A stretch of 64,000 nucleotides of DNA from NCBI RefSeq assembly GCF_004683885.1, contig NZ_CP038440.1:1832001-1896000 (forward strand), written 5' to 3'. The notes beneath the pieces were generated by a model. The model was not told the origin of the DNA. It saw nothing but the letters and a program-made list of their open reading frames with translations, and did no database searches. This DNA comes from Brevundimonas sp. MF30-B. GTDB taxonomy: Bacteria > Pseudomonadota > Alphaproteobacteria > Caulobacterales > Caulobacteraceae. Within the stretch, counting starts at the first letter, position 1. The number at the start of each line of letters is the position of its first letter. The position numbers were made by a program, and so were the translations under genes. This document shows, one piece after another, positions 44,933 through 55,343 of the stretch.

Positions 44933-47900
44933 ATGCGTATTCTTCTTGCGACCGCCGTTGCGATCGCCCCTCTGATGATCGCCGCGGGCGCGCAGGCCGA
45001 GGTCGTGATATCCAGCGCTCGCACCACCCCAATAATCACGTCTAACGCGACCGGAAGCGGGCCGGACAACATTCGTCTGGCGAATGGCGGTTCGATATCT
45101 GTGACATCGGGCGCCGCAATCACGGTCGATTCGAATCACACAGTCGGAATGGACACCGGGTCCTCCATCACGATGGAGAACGCTCAGAGCGATGTCGCCG
45201 CCATTCATATCCAAGGCGGCGTCACGACCGGCCTTCGGATCAGCGGTGTGATACAGGTGACGGACGACATCACGGTCTATCCGGACACAGACGGCGATGG
45301 CGACCTTGACGGCCCTTGGGCCACCGGCAGTGGTCGATACGGGGTCCGAGTGAGCGGGCCAGGCGCGGTCACCGGCGACATCTTGGTGGAAGGCGGCGGG
45401 GCCATCGGCGTGGAGGGCAACTCGTCTTATGGCATTTCCGTCGAAAGCGCTTTGAACGGCCGTCTCCAGATCGTTGGCGGCACCATCCAAGTCGTCGGTG
45501 ACGACACAGTGGCGGTTCGAACGACGGCTACGGTCGACGGTCCCGTGAACATCGGCGGAAGGCTGAACGCAACGGGTGAAAACGCTGTAGGGGTTCTCAT
45601 CGGGGGGGATGTCACCGATCGGGTGGCAATCCAGGCCAACATCACCACCACAGGGTATCGCTATCCGACCCGTGCGACACCTGAATTCATTTCGAAACTA
45701 GATCCCGACGACCTCCTTCAAGGGGGGCCGGCCGTTGTCGTCGCCGGAAACGTGGGACGTGGCGTTATCATCGATGCTCCGCCGCAACGCGATCCGGAAT
45801 CCCAGAACACGGATCAGGACGGCGACGGCATCCCGGACGCGTCGGAAACCACAGCGCTCATAACCACGAGCGGATCAGCGCCAGCGGTTCTGATCGGCGC
45901 GACTGATCGAGCGATAACCCTGGGCGTCGCGGGTGATGAGGACAACGCGTTCGGTTTCATAAATCGCGGCGAAATCAACGCGTTCGGCGTTTATGATGAA
46001 GTCTCCGCCACCGGTGTTCGTTTCGGCGCAGATGGCGGCGGCGCGGTCACGGTTCAGGGCGGCATCCGAAACGAGGGCACGGTCAACACTGTGTCGTTCG
46101 AAGCCGATTCGGTGACTTACAGAGTCGGCTCCGGCGTTGCGACGCCGCAGCTTGTGAATACGGGCGTGATGAATGCCGTAGGCACCACTGATGGGGCGGA
46201 CACAGTTGCGAACATCCTCCTAGAAGCCGGTGCGAGCGTCACAACCTTGGAGAACCGGGGTTTTCTGCAAGCCACCGGAAGCGGTAACGCGGCGAACGTG
46301 TTCGGCGTCCTGGACCTGAGCGGAACCCTGACGAGCATAACGAACTATCGCTCGATTCAGGCCTCCCTGCTGACGTCTGACGGCCCCGTGACAGGATCTA
46401 CTAACGCAATCGACGTGAGCGCTAACATCACTGGCGTAACCATCGTCCAGGACGGCATCATCGCCGAAGATGGCAACACCGACGCCGACGCGGATGGCGA
46501 CGGCGTTCCTGATGCGCGTGAACCATCCATCGTGGGATCCATCCTGCTGGGCTCTGGAGCAGACGTCGTCGATATCAGAAACGGCACAGTGGCTGGAGAT
46601 ATCTTCTTCGGCGCGGGCGCCGACCAGTTGTTGATCTCCGGCGGAGCGGTAGTCAGAGGAGAGATAGACAGCGGGGACGGCCAACTCGACATAAACATAG
46701 CCGACGGCAGGCTCGACTCACGGAACACGTCCGCACAGAATATATCGTCGCTCTCGCTAGGCGACAAAGGCGCCCTTATCGTCACGCTCGACCCTGCCTC
46801 GGGCAACACAAACGCCGGGTTCGATGTCACTGGACAGGCCGTTTTGGCTGAAGGCTCGTCCGTTGGAGTGCGCTTCAACTCCCTGATCGACGATCCCACG
46901 CGTTTCAGCATTGTTCGGGCGAATTCCCTCTCCGTTTCGGGCCTTGATCGCGACGAAATCCAGGCGAACTCTCCTTATCTGTTTGTAGTTGAAGCCGACG
47001 CCAATATCCCTGCGGGCGAATTGTTCGTCGATGTTCGACGCAGAACTGCGGACGAAGCGAGTTTGATTCGTGTGGAAGGACAGGCGTTCGACGCAGTCTA
47101 TGAAGCCCTGAAACAGAATGACCCTCTTCGCGGGGCGTTCATCAATCAGCTGGACCGCGAAGGCTTCATCGACCTCTACGAACAGATGCTGCCGGACCAT
47201 TCCGGCGGGCCGCTGTTGTCGCTGGCATCCGGCGTCGACGCCGTTACGCGCGCGCTTACCGGTCGCAATGCGACCGCTGCGCCGGGTCAGACCAGCGCCT
47301 GGGTGCAGGAGATCAACTTCTACGCCGACAAGGACAAGACCGACAGCTACGGCTTCCGTTCGGAAGGCTTCGGCTTCGCCGGCGGGGTCGAGCGGGGCAC
47401 CGGCCTTGGTGCGTTCGGCATCTCAACGGCGTTCACCTCGTCCGACCTCAAGGATCCCGAGGCCGAGGCCGAGGAAGTTCTCTCGGCCAGTCTGTTCGAA
47501 CTGGGCGCCTACTGGCGTGCGCAGGGGCAGTACTGGAGCACGTGGGCCCGAGCGGCGGCAGGCTACGCCACCTTCGACTCGACCCGGCAACTGATCGGCG
47601 AGGGCCTGAACCTGCGCACCGAATCCGATTGGCACGGCTTCACCTTGGCCGCGGCCGGCGGGGCTTCCTACGAGCGCCACTTCGGTCGCGTGAATGTGCG
47701 TCCTGAGGTCTATCTCGAATACTTCTCGCTCAGTGAGGACGCCCACACCGAAAGCGGCGGCGGCGACGGCTTCGATCTCGACTTCGACAAGCGCAATGGC
47801 CACCTGTTCTCTGCAGTGGCGGCGATGAACGTCGGTTACGGCTTTGGCCGGGACGGCAACATCCGACCTGAACTGCGTCTCGGCTGGCGCCAGAACATCT

Positions 47901-48112
47901 CGGTGGAAGCCGGCGACACCATCGCGCGCTTCGCGTCTGGGGGGCCAGACTTCCGCCTGACGCCGGGCTCGATCAAAGGCGGCGGACCGATCATCGGTTT
48001 CCGCCTGAATGTCGGCAATGAACTGGGCATGCTGTCCATTACCGGTGACGCCGAACTGCTTGAAGACTATGTGCGCTACAGCCTGCTGCTTCGCGCAAGC
48101 TTCCGGTTCTAG
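44933..48112 (+). CDS. Autotransporter with beta-helix passenger and calcium-type repeats
   Basis: About 1059 residues. A signal peptide (MRILLATAVAIAPLMIAAGA) precedes a Gly/Val/Thr/Asn-rich passenger (about residues 25-770) with the repetitive pattern of a parallel beta-helix, and a C-terminal autotransporter barrel (about 800-1059) ending in Phe (LLLRASFRF). Three Asp-rich thrombospondin-3-like motifs lie in the passenger: DTDGDGDLDG, NTDQDGDGIPDASE and DADADGDGVPDARE. Such motifs bind calcium in other proteins. Function is likely surface display or adhesion, but no known adhesin or enzyme domain is visible. The passenger has lower GC and less biased codons than its neighbours. Confidence 0.88.
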   Translation: MRILLATAVAIAPLMIAAGAQAEVVISSARTTPIITSNATGSGPDNIRLANGGSISVTSGAAITVDSNHTVGMDTGSSITMENAQSDVAAIHIQGGVTTGLRISGVIQVTDDITVYPDTDGDGDLDGPWATGSGRYGVRVSGPGAVTGDILVEGGGAIGVEGNSSYGISVESALNGRLQIVGGTIQVVGDDTVAVRTTATVDGPVNIGGRLNATGENAVGVLIGGDVTDRVAIQANITTTGYRYPTRATPEFISKLDPDDLLQGGPAVVVAGNVGRGVIIDAPPQRDPESQNTDQDGDGIPDASETTALITTSGSAPAVLIGATDRAITLGVAGDEDNAFGFINRGEINAFGVYDEVSATGVRFGADGGGAVTVQGGIRNEGTVNTVSFEADSVTYRVGSGVATPQLVNTGVMNAVGTTDGADTVANILLEAGASVTTLENRGFLQATGSGNAANVFGVLDLSGTLTSITNYRSIQASLLTSDGPVTGSTNAIDVSANITGVTIVQDGIIAEDGNTDADADGDGVPDAREPSIVGSILLGSGADVVDIRNGTVAGDIFFGAGADQLLISGGAVVRGEIDSGDGQLDINIADGRLDSRNTSAQNISSLSLGDKGALIVTLDPASGNTNAGFDVTGQAVLAEGSSVGVRFNSLIDDPTRFSIVRANSLSVSGLDRDEIQANSPYLFVVEADANIPAGELFVDVRRRTADEASLIRVEGQAFDAVYEALKQNDPLRGAFINQLDREGFIDLYEQMLPDHSGGPLLSLASGVDAVTRALTGRNATAAPGQTSAWVQEINFYADKDKTDSYGFRSEGFGFAGGVERGTGLGAFGISTAFTSSDLKDPEAEAEEVLSASLFELGAYWRAQGQYWSTWARAAAGYATFDSTRQLIGEGLNLRTESDWHGFTLAAAGGASYERHFGRVNVRPEVYLEYFSLSEDAHTESGGGDGFDLDFDKRNGHLFSAVAAMNVGYGFGRDGNIRPELRLGWRQNISVEAGDTIARFASGGPDFRLTPGSIKGGGPIIGFRLNVGNELGMLSITGDAELLEDYVRYSLLLRASFRF

Positions 48113-48497
48113 ACAAAGGGGGGTCAGGCGGCGGCCGCAGTTCTTGCGGCTCGCCTGAATCCCTGCTTCCGTCTGACGAGAGCCGACGACTCTGCTTCTG
48201 GAACTGGCAGGCGTCGCCTTTTGGCTATGTCGGCAATGATCGAGATCCCCACCAAATCCACCGCCTGAGGAAGGCGCGGAAATCCTGGTGAGAAGTCGGC
48301 TTACTCGCCGCTGCACCTTGTGCCGAATGGCGGGCGCGCATTGAACTGTTGCGGCCATAGGGTAATCGCAGGGGCGAACCCATCCAAACCCGTTGTTGCG
48401 CGGCAGCCCTGCTCGTCATGCGTGCGCGCGCCTTGATCTTGGGCTGCATTTGTGATGCGCTGGTCAGTGCTTCAATGCGAGGTGACAGGAGGGAACC
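48113..48497. other. 385-base intergenic region
   Basis: It holds a hairpin just after the autotransporter and the ribosome site of the next small gene at its end. In between I see no reading frame with a ribosome site on either strand, no tRNA and no clear repeat. Minus-strand frames here (for example 48225-48449) have an Arg/Ser composition typical of antisense noise. Confidence 0.5.
48124..48158 (+). terminator. Hairpin after the autotransporter gene
   Basis: Arms tcaggcg (48124-48130) and cgcctga (48152-48158) with an inner ccgca/tgcgg stem, 12 bases after the stop codon. It is followed by aatccc rather than a T run, so termination is plausible but not certain. Confidence 0.5.
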
Positions 48498-48725
48498 GTG
48501 AAGCCCATCTACCGGATGTTTGTCGTCGCCGCTGCCATCAGCGGCTCCGCCTTTTTAGCCACAGCGACCGCCACCCCGTCGAAAGCCGCTTGCATCGGAG
48601 ACGACTGTTTCCAGAAGTGCCTGTGCGAAGCTGACTGTCATGCGCTGCTGAGTGGCCACCCCACCCTTCCAACCTGCCTTCAGTCTTGTAGCGCTTTGGC
48701 CCCGCCGGAGTGCCCGGACTGCTGA
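48498..48725 (+). CDS. Small cysteine-rich secreted protein
   Basis: I do not recognise this 75-residue protein. A GTG start follows a strong aggaggga ribosome site. The signal peptide (FVVAAAISGSAFLATATATP) is followed by about 45 mature residues with nine cysteines: CIGDDCFQKCLCEADC, then CLQSC and CPDC. The dense Cys pattern suggests a disulfide-stabilised or metal-binding exported peptide. It stands alone between the autotransporter and tRNA-Val. Confidence 0.75.
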   Translation: MKPIYRMFVVAAAISGSAFLATATATPSKAACIGDDCFQKCLCEADCHALLSGHPTLPTCLQSCSALAPPECPDC

Positions 48726-48832
48726 CGTCGGCGTGCCTCCTTCGTCGAGCAGAGGCCATGCCTGAATCAGATAATCATCACATCAAGACGTTCGGAGGCG
48801 GAACGGCCGGAACACCTGTGACTTCAGAATGT

Positions 48833-48909
48833 TGGTGGGCGGCGAGGGGTTCGAACCCCCGACCCCCTCGGTGTAAACGAGGTGCTCTGACCAGCTGAGC
48901 TAGCCGCCC
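48833..48909 (-). tRNA. tRNA-Val (anticodon UAC)
   Basis: A 77-base cloverleaf on the minus strand with acceptor stem gggcggc/gccgccc, D-arm gctcagctggtcagagc, anticodon stem cctcg/cgagg with loop tttacac (anticodon TAC), T-arm with ggttcgaacc, discriminator A and encoded CCA (48835-48833). Confidence 0.97.
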
Positions 48910-48951
48910 GATTTGACGGTTTCTGCCTGTCGGCATGACATTGCGCAAGAC

Positions 48952-48985
48952 AAAGGGCGGCCGGACCGAGGTCCGACCGCCCTTC
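48952..48985 (-). terminator. Terminator-like hairpin after lon
   Basis: Arms aagggcgg (48953-48960) and ccgccctt (48977-48984) with an inner cggac/gtccg stem and cgag loop, 8 bases past the lon stop. On the minus strand it is followed by TTTGTCTTG, and on the plus side by CTTTT, so it may work in both directions. Confidence 0.75.
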
Positions 48986-48992
48986 TTTTCGC

Positions 48993-51392
<2,400 letters not shown>

Positions 51393-51741
51393 ATGCCTAC
51401 TTTCCGGGGCCCTTGCTGATCTCCGGCCCGCCGCGAAGCAGTGATCCGGCGTGAAACCTTCTCGCTGCGACTCGGCCCGCCTTTCCGGCGGCTTTCAGGG
51501 AAGTATGTGGCCTCGCGGACGCCCGGTTCAAGCGTGACCGCCCACTGGGCGAAAACCTTGTCGTGAACAACTCGCACGCATGATCAACCCGAGGAAGGTT
51601 CAGACCACGCAAACAGCCGCAGCTTGGCTGGCCTTTGACTGAGAAATTTCCCCGCCAGTCGCTGTGGCGCCGCCGCCGCGCTCGGCAACTTCCCTCGAGC
51701 TTCGCCGTTCAGCGAACACGCATTGAGAGGGAGGAACCACC
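51393..51741. other. 349-base lon/lipoprotein divergent intergenic region
   Basis: Holds the control regions of lon (minus) and the small lipoprotein gene (plus), including the heat-shock-like element listed separately. No convincing small gene is visible; frames on both strands lack ribosome sites or have antisense-type composition. Confidence 0.5.
51503..51532 (-). promoter_or_regulatory. Possible heat-shock (sigma-32) promoter of lon
   Basis: On the minus strand CTTGAA (51532-51527) and CCACATAC (51510-51503) are 16 bases apart, about 110 bases upstream of lon. The -35 is a full match to the sigma-32 hexamer and the -10 resembles CCCCATNT, with spacing slightly long. lon is heat-shock controlled in many bacteria. 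Tentative. Confidence 0.35.
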
Positions 51742-52098
51742 ATGCGCCTGTTTATCGTCGCCTCGGCCGTAGGCCTGCTCGGCCTCGCCGCCTGCCAGCG
51801 TGAGGAAGCTCCCGCCCCGTCCCCTGCCGTCGACGACGCCGTGCCGACCGGCGGCACGACGACCGGCTCGGGTTCGACAGCCGGGTCAGGCGCGGGCTCC
51901 AGCACCGCCAGCGGTTCAGCCGCCTCGGCGACCGACGCCGGCCGTGACGCCGCCTCAACCGAGACGATGGACGCCTCAGGCGCCCGCGCGACTCAGGGGC
52001 TGGCTTCGGGTCCGGGCGGTCCGGTGACGCAGGAGACCCGCGATAACGCAAAGACGCGGGCTGAGGAAACCAACCTGCACCCGCGCACCCCGGGCTGA
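51742..52098 (+). CDS. Small lipoprotein with low-complexity linker
   Basis: A 118-residue protein with signal MRLFIVASAVGLLGLAAC and an LAAC lipobox. Almost all of the mature part is Gly/Ser/Thr/Ala/Pro (for example TTTGSGSTAGSGAGSSTASG), so it is probably unstructured, ending ETNLHPRTPG. It has a good ribosome site (gagggagg). I cannot assign a function. It converges on clpX across a shared terminator. Confidence 0.8.
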   Translation: MRLFIVASAVGLLGLAACQREEAPAPSPAVDDAVPTGGTTTGSGSTAGSGAGSSTASGSAASATDAGRDAASTETMDASGARATQGLASGPGGPVTQETRDNAKTRAEETNLHPRTPG

Positions 52099-52105
52099 GG
52101 ACACG

Positions 52106-52136
52106 AAAAGGGGCGGATCATTGATCCGCCCCTTGT
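52106..52136. terminator. Bidirectional terminator between the lipoprotein gene and clpX
   Basis: A perfect 13-base inverted repeat (52108-52120 and 52122-52134) centred on one base. The plus-strand flank is aaaa on the left and ttgtcc on the right. It lies 8 bases after the lipoprotein stop and 25 before the clpX stop. Confidence 0.85.
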
Positions 52137-52159
52137 CCGTTTGCGACTTCCGAACGCGA

Positions 52160-53428
52160 TCAGGCCGCGCCGTCAGCCTTCTTCTTGGACGCCTCTGAGT
52201 AGATGATCAGCGGCTGCGCCTTGCCGTCGATGACCTCGGCGTTGACGACGACCTCCTCGACGCCCTCGAAGGTGGGCAGTTCGAACATCGTCTCCAGCAG
52301 AATGCCTTCAAGGATCGAACGCAGACCACGCGCGCCGGTCTTGCGGGTGATGGCTTTCTTGGCCACCGCCGACAGGGCGTCGTCGGTGAAGGTCAGTTCG
52401 ACATTCTCCATCTCGAACAGACGCTTGTACTGCTTGACAAGGGCGTTCTTGGGCTCGGTCAGGATGGTGACCAGCGCCGCCTCGTCCAGATCCTCCAGCG
52501 TCGCCAAGACCGGCAGACGGCCGATGAACTCCGGGATCAGACCAAAGCGCATCAGATCGTCCGGCTCGACACCCTTCAGGATATCGCCCGTGCGACGCTC
52601 ATCGACTTCCTTGACCTTGGCGCCGAAGCCGATCGAGGCCCCTGCCCCGCGCGCGGAAATCACCTTCTCCAGGCCGGCGAAGGCGCCGCCGACGATGAAC
52701 AGGATATTGGCGGTGTCGACCTGCAGGAATTCCTGCTGCGGATGCTTGCGGCCGCCCTGCGGCGGCACGGAGGCGACGGTGCCTTCCATGATCTTGAGCA
52801 GGGCCTGCTGCACGCCCTCGCCCGACACGTCTCGGGTGATCGACGGATTGTCAGACTTGCGTGAAATCTTGTCGATCTCGTCGATGTAGACGATGCCGCG
52901 CTGGGCCCGCTCGACGTTGTAGTCTGACGACTGCAGCAGCTTGAGGATGATGTTCTCGACATCCTCGCCCACGTAACCGGCTTCGGTCAGGGTCGTGGCG
53001 TCGGCCATGGTGAACGGCACGTCGATGATGCGCGCCAGCGTCTGGGCCAGCAGCGTCTTGCCCGAGCCGGTCGGCCCGATCAGCATGATGTTGGACTTGG
53101 CCAGTTCGACGTCGTTGTTCTTCGTCGCGTGGTTCAGGCGCTTGTAGTGGTTGTGCACCGCGACCGAGAGCACCTTTTTGGCGTGGTTCTGGCCGATCAC
53201 ATAGTCGTCCAGAACGTCGCGGATCTCCTTGGGCGTAGGCACGCCGTCCTTGGAGGTCTTGAAGGCGATCTTGTGCTCTTCGCGGATGATGTCCATGCAC
53301 AGCTCGACGCATTCATCACAGATGAACACCGTCGGCCCGGCGATGAGCTTGCGCACCTCGTGCTGGCTCTTTCCGCAGAAGCTGCAGTAGAGGGTGCTCT
53401 TGGCGTCTGTGCCGGCTGCTTTGGTCAT
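52160..53428 (-). CDS. clpX: ClpX, ATPase subunit of the ClpXP protease
   Basis: A 422-residue AAA+ unfoldase. The N-terminal zinc domain ([18 protein letters not shown], then CDECVELC) is followed by Walker [16 protein letters not shown], Walker B ([10 protein letters not shown]), the sensor region and the IGF-type ClpP contact within ASIGFGAKV. In Caulobacter ClpXP degrades CtrA and other regulators. clpP lies 1.2 kb away on the same strand with cicA between them on the opposite strand. Confidence 0.96.
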   Translation of the reverse strand: MTKAAGTDAKSTLYCSFCGKSQHEVRKLIAGPTVFICDECVELCMDIIREEHKIAFKTSKDGVPTPKEIRDVLDDYVIGQNHAKKVLSVAVHNHYKRLNHATKNNDVELAKSNIMLIGPTGSGKTLLAQTLARIIDVPFTMADATTLTEAGYVGEDVENIILKLLQSSDYNVERAQRGIVYIDEIDKISRKSDNPSITRDVSGEGVQQALLKIMEGTVASVPPQGGRKHPQQEFLQVDTANILFIVGGAFAGLEKVISARGAGASIGFGAKVKEVDERRTGDILKGVEPDDLMRFGLIPEFIGRLPVLATLEDLDEAALVTILTEPKNALVKQYKRLFEMENVELTFTDDALSAVAKKAITRKTGARGLRSILEGILLETMFELPTFEGVEEVVVNAEVIDGKAQPLIIYSEASKKKADGAA

Positions 53429-53488
53429 AGACCCTTCTCACTCCCGCCTTTGGACCCGACATGGGCTCCCAGGCGCTTACTCCGCATC

Positions 53489-53501
53489 GAGTCGCCGACT
53501 C
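53489..53501. promoter_or_regulatory. Paired GANTC (CcrM) sites in a short palindrome upstream of clpX
   Basis: GAGTC (53489-53493) and GACTC (53497-53501) form an inverted repeat with six-base arms, 60-75 bases upstream of clpX. GANTC is the target of the cell-cycle methylase CcrM in Caulobacterales. A regulatory role is inferred. Confidence 0.4.
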
Positions 53502-53620
53502 TGAACGCGAAGGTCTTCAGAAATTGACAATCACCCATCGCAGCCGCCGCCACAACCCCGAAGAGATGCGTCGACCAGCCGCCCCGTGCAACGAAGCACG
53601 ATGGATTGGGATCACGGCGA

Positions 53621-54265
53621 ATGTCTGACATGGGAATCGCAGAGGTCGTTCGCCAGCCCCGAGAAGGACAGCCGATCGTCGCCTTCGATTTCGACGGCAC
53701 CCTGACGATCCGCGACAGCTTCACTGATTTTCTACGGTGGCGTTCCGGGTTGAGCGGCTGGACCTTGGGACTGGTGAGGATGGGGCCGGCGCTCGCAGCC
53801 TATGTGCGCGACCGTGATCGGGGACGGATCAAGGCGGCTTCAGTGCGCCAGTTCTTGATGGGAGTCCGTCGTGACTCTCTGCGAGCCGAGGCCGAACAGT
53901 TCGCCGAAAACCGCTGGGCCGGCTTCATGCGCCCCGATGCGCTCACGGCCTGGGACGAGTGGGGCCGCCGCGGGGCTTGGCGTGTCATTGTCACCGCTTC
54001 GCCTGAAACCACGGTCGAGCCGTTCGCCCGCCGCCTGGGCGCGGACGCCCTTCTGGGCACCCAGTTGACCTTCGATGCGGACGATTGCGTTACGGGAGCC
54101 TTCGCCTGCCCGAACTGCCGCGGGGAGGAGAAGGTGATCCGTCTTCGAGCTGCCTATGGGGATGATGTCCGCTTGGCCGCCGCCTACGGCGACACCTCAG
54201 GCGACACTGAAATGCTGGCGATCGCCGACCAGCCGGGTTTCAGGATCTTCAACCAGCGGCCCTGA
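53621..54265 (+). CDS. cicA: CicA-like HAD-IB family phosphatase
   Basis: About 214 residues from the ATG at 53621. HAD motif I is AFDFDGTLTIRD (nucleophile Asp at DFDGT), motif II the Thr of VIVTASPETT, and motif III YGDTSGDTEM, as in the phosphoserine-phosphatase-like IB group. An internal cap contains CPNCRGEEK. In Caulobacter crescentus cicA lies between clpP and clpX in the opposite direction, and its level must be kept low for normal growth and shape; position and orientation match here. The TTG at 53606 is a weaker start. The natural substrate is not known. Confidence 0.85.
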   Translation: MSDMGIAEVVRQPREGQPIVAFDFDGTLTIRDSFTDFLRWRSGLSGWTLGLVRMGPALAAYVRDRDRGRIKAASVRQFLMGVRRDSLRAEAEQFAENRWAGFMRPDALTAWDEWGRRGAWRVIVTASPETTVEPFARRLGADALLGTQLTFDADDCVTGAFACPNCRGEEKVIRLRAAYGDDVRLAAAYGDTSGDTEMLAIADQPGFRIFNQRP

Positions 54266-54269
54266 ATCG

Positions 54270-54590
54270 TCAGCGGCCCTGTGCATCCACGTCAAACGTC
54301 ACGGCCTTGCCGCGCGACGCCGGATCCCAGCCCGCATCGATCGAGGCGGTGACCGCGTTGCGAACGGCGTCCAAGTCTACACGCTGCTTCTCCACGTCCG
54401 GCCTGCCGTTGGGACGCAAGGGCGGCGGAAACTGCACGATGGCCTCGCGTTTGAAGTCCTGATGCCGCAAGGTCACAGCCAGCCCTTCCCACTGATTGCC
54501 ATGGGTCGGACGCGGCTGGCGGCGAAGAGACCAGCAATAGGTCTCTCCATCCACCTCGACTGTGCCTTCAGTGTCGCGTGTCAGATTCAT
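54270..54590 (-). CDS. Small protein of unknown function downstream of clpP
   Basis: A 106-residue soluble-looking protein I cannot place. It shows EVDGETYCWSLRRQPRPTHG, GLAVTLRHQDFKREAIVQFP and AVTASIDAGWDPASRGKAV; the last stretch, with a beta-strand-rich body, suggests a small beta domain. It starts 7 bases after the clpP stop, so it is likely on the clpP message, and it ends 4 bases from the convergent cicA stop. The longer frame upstream lies in clpP antisense. Confidence 0.75.
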   Translation of the reverse strand: MNLTRDTEGTVEVDGETYCWSLRRQPRPTHGNQWEGLAVTLRHQDFKREAIVQFPPPLRPNGRPDVEKQRVDLDAVRNAVTASIDAGWDPASRGKAVTFDVDAQGR

Positions 54591-54597
54591 CGAGCGA

Positions 54598-55239
54598 TCA
54601 GGGCGTCTTGACCCCATCGGCGTCGGCCTGTTCGCGCTTGTCGTAGACGTGGTCGACGATGCCCCAGGCCTTGGCCTCGTCCGCACTCATGAAGTGGTCG
54701 CGGTCGAGCGTGTTCTCGACCTCCTCATAGGTCCGGCCGGTGTGGTGGACATAGATCTCGTTCAGCCGCTTCTTGGTGTAGCGGATGTCCTCAGCATGGC
54801 GCTCGATGTCGGAGGCCTGACCACGGAAGCCGCCCGACGGCTGATGCACCATGATCCGCGCGTTCGGCAGTGCGACGCGCTGACCGGCCTCGCCGGCCGC
54901 AAGGATCAGCGAGCCGGCCGAAGCCGCCATGCCCATGACCACGGTCGAGACCGGGCTCTTGATGTACTGCATGGTGTCGTAGATCGCGAGCGCCGAGGTC
55001 ACCTGCCCGCCAGGGCTGTTGATATACATGCTGATCTCCTTCTTCGGGTTCTCCGATTCCAGGAACAGCAGCTGAGCGCAGATCAGCGACGCCATGCCGT
55101 CTTCGAAGGGGCCCGTCAGAAAGATGATCCGCTCGCGCAGCAGACGCGAGAAGATGTCGAAGGCCCGCTCGCCCCGGCTGGACTGCTCCACCACCATGGG
55201 GACCAGGTTCATGTTCATCAGTTCGATCGGATCGCGCAT
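54598..55239 (-). CDS. clpP: ClpP, protease subunit of ClpXP/ClpAP
   Basis: A 213-residue serine protease. The catalytic Ser107 is in [15 protein letters not shown] and His132 in [15 protein letters not shown]; the third residue Asp lies in the [14 protein letters not shown] region. No trigger-factor gene is next to it in this window; instead a TPR-like gene lies upstream. A candidate promoter is 60 bases upstream. Confidence 0.96.
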   Translation of the reverse strand: MRDPIELMNMNLVPMVVEQSSRGERAFDIFSRLLRERIIFLTGPFEDGMASLICAQLLFLESENPKKEISMYINSPGGQVTSALAIYDTMQYIKSPVSTVVMGMAASAGSLILAAGEAGQRVALPNARIMVHQPSGGFRGQASDIERHAEDIRYTKKRLNEIYVHHTGRTYEEVENTLDRDHFMSADEAKAWGIVDHVYDKREQADADGVKTP

Positions 55240-55298
55240 TCTCAGCCTTCTCGGGATGCCGTGGCGCGCGACTCGGTCGGCCGCGCGCCTTCGATCAG

Positions 55299-55327
55299 CA
55301 TATCAGGTCGCGCCCGGTCGGACGCAA
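55299..55327 (-). promoter_or_regulatory. Candidate clpP promoter
   Basis: On the minus strand TTGCGT (55327-55322) and GATATG (55304-55299) are 17 bases apart, 60 bases upstream of clpP and within the 104-base gap after the neighbouring gene's stop. Motif evidence only. Confidence 0.45.
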
Positions 55328-55343
55328 GCCGCCAGGTCGATGT

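Noticed and set aside
47423..48358. A 311-codon minus-strand frame over the autotransporter end
   Set aside because: Antisense composition with no ribosome site or recognisable motif; the opposite strand codes for the barrel domain.
48225..48449. Small minus-strand frame in the 385-base gap
   Set aside because: No ribosome site, Arg/Ser-rich composition and no hydrophobic or conserved features.
51597..51905. Minus-strand frame over the small lipoprotein gene
   Set aside because: Antisense of the Gly/Ser-rich lipoprotein; its Pro/Val/Ala composition mirrors the repeat and it has no ribosome site.
53523..53528. Perfect TTGACA upstream of cicA
   Set aside because: No -10 hexamer occurs at 16-18 bases downstream, so the match alone does not support a promoter.
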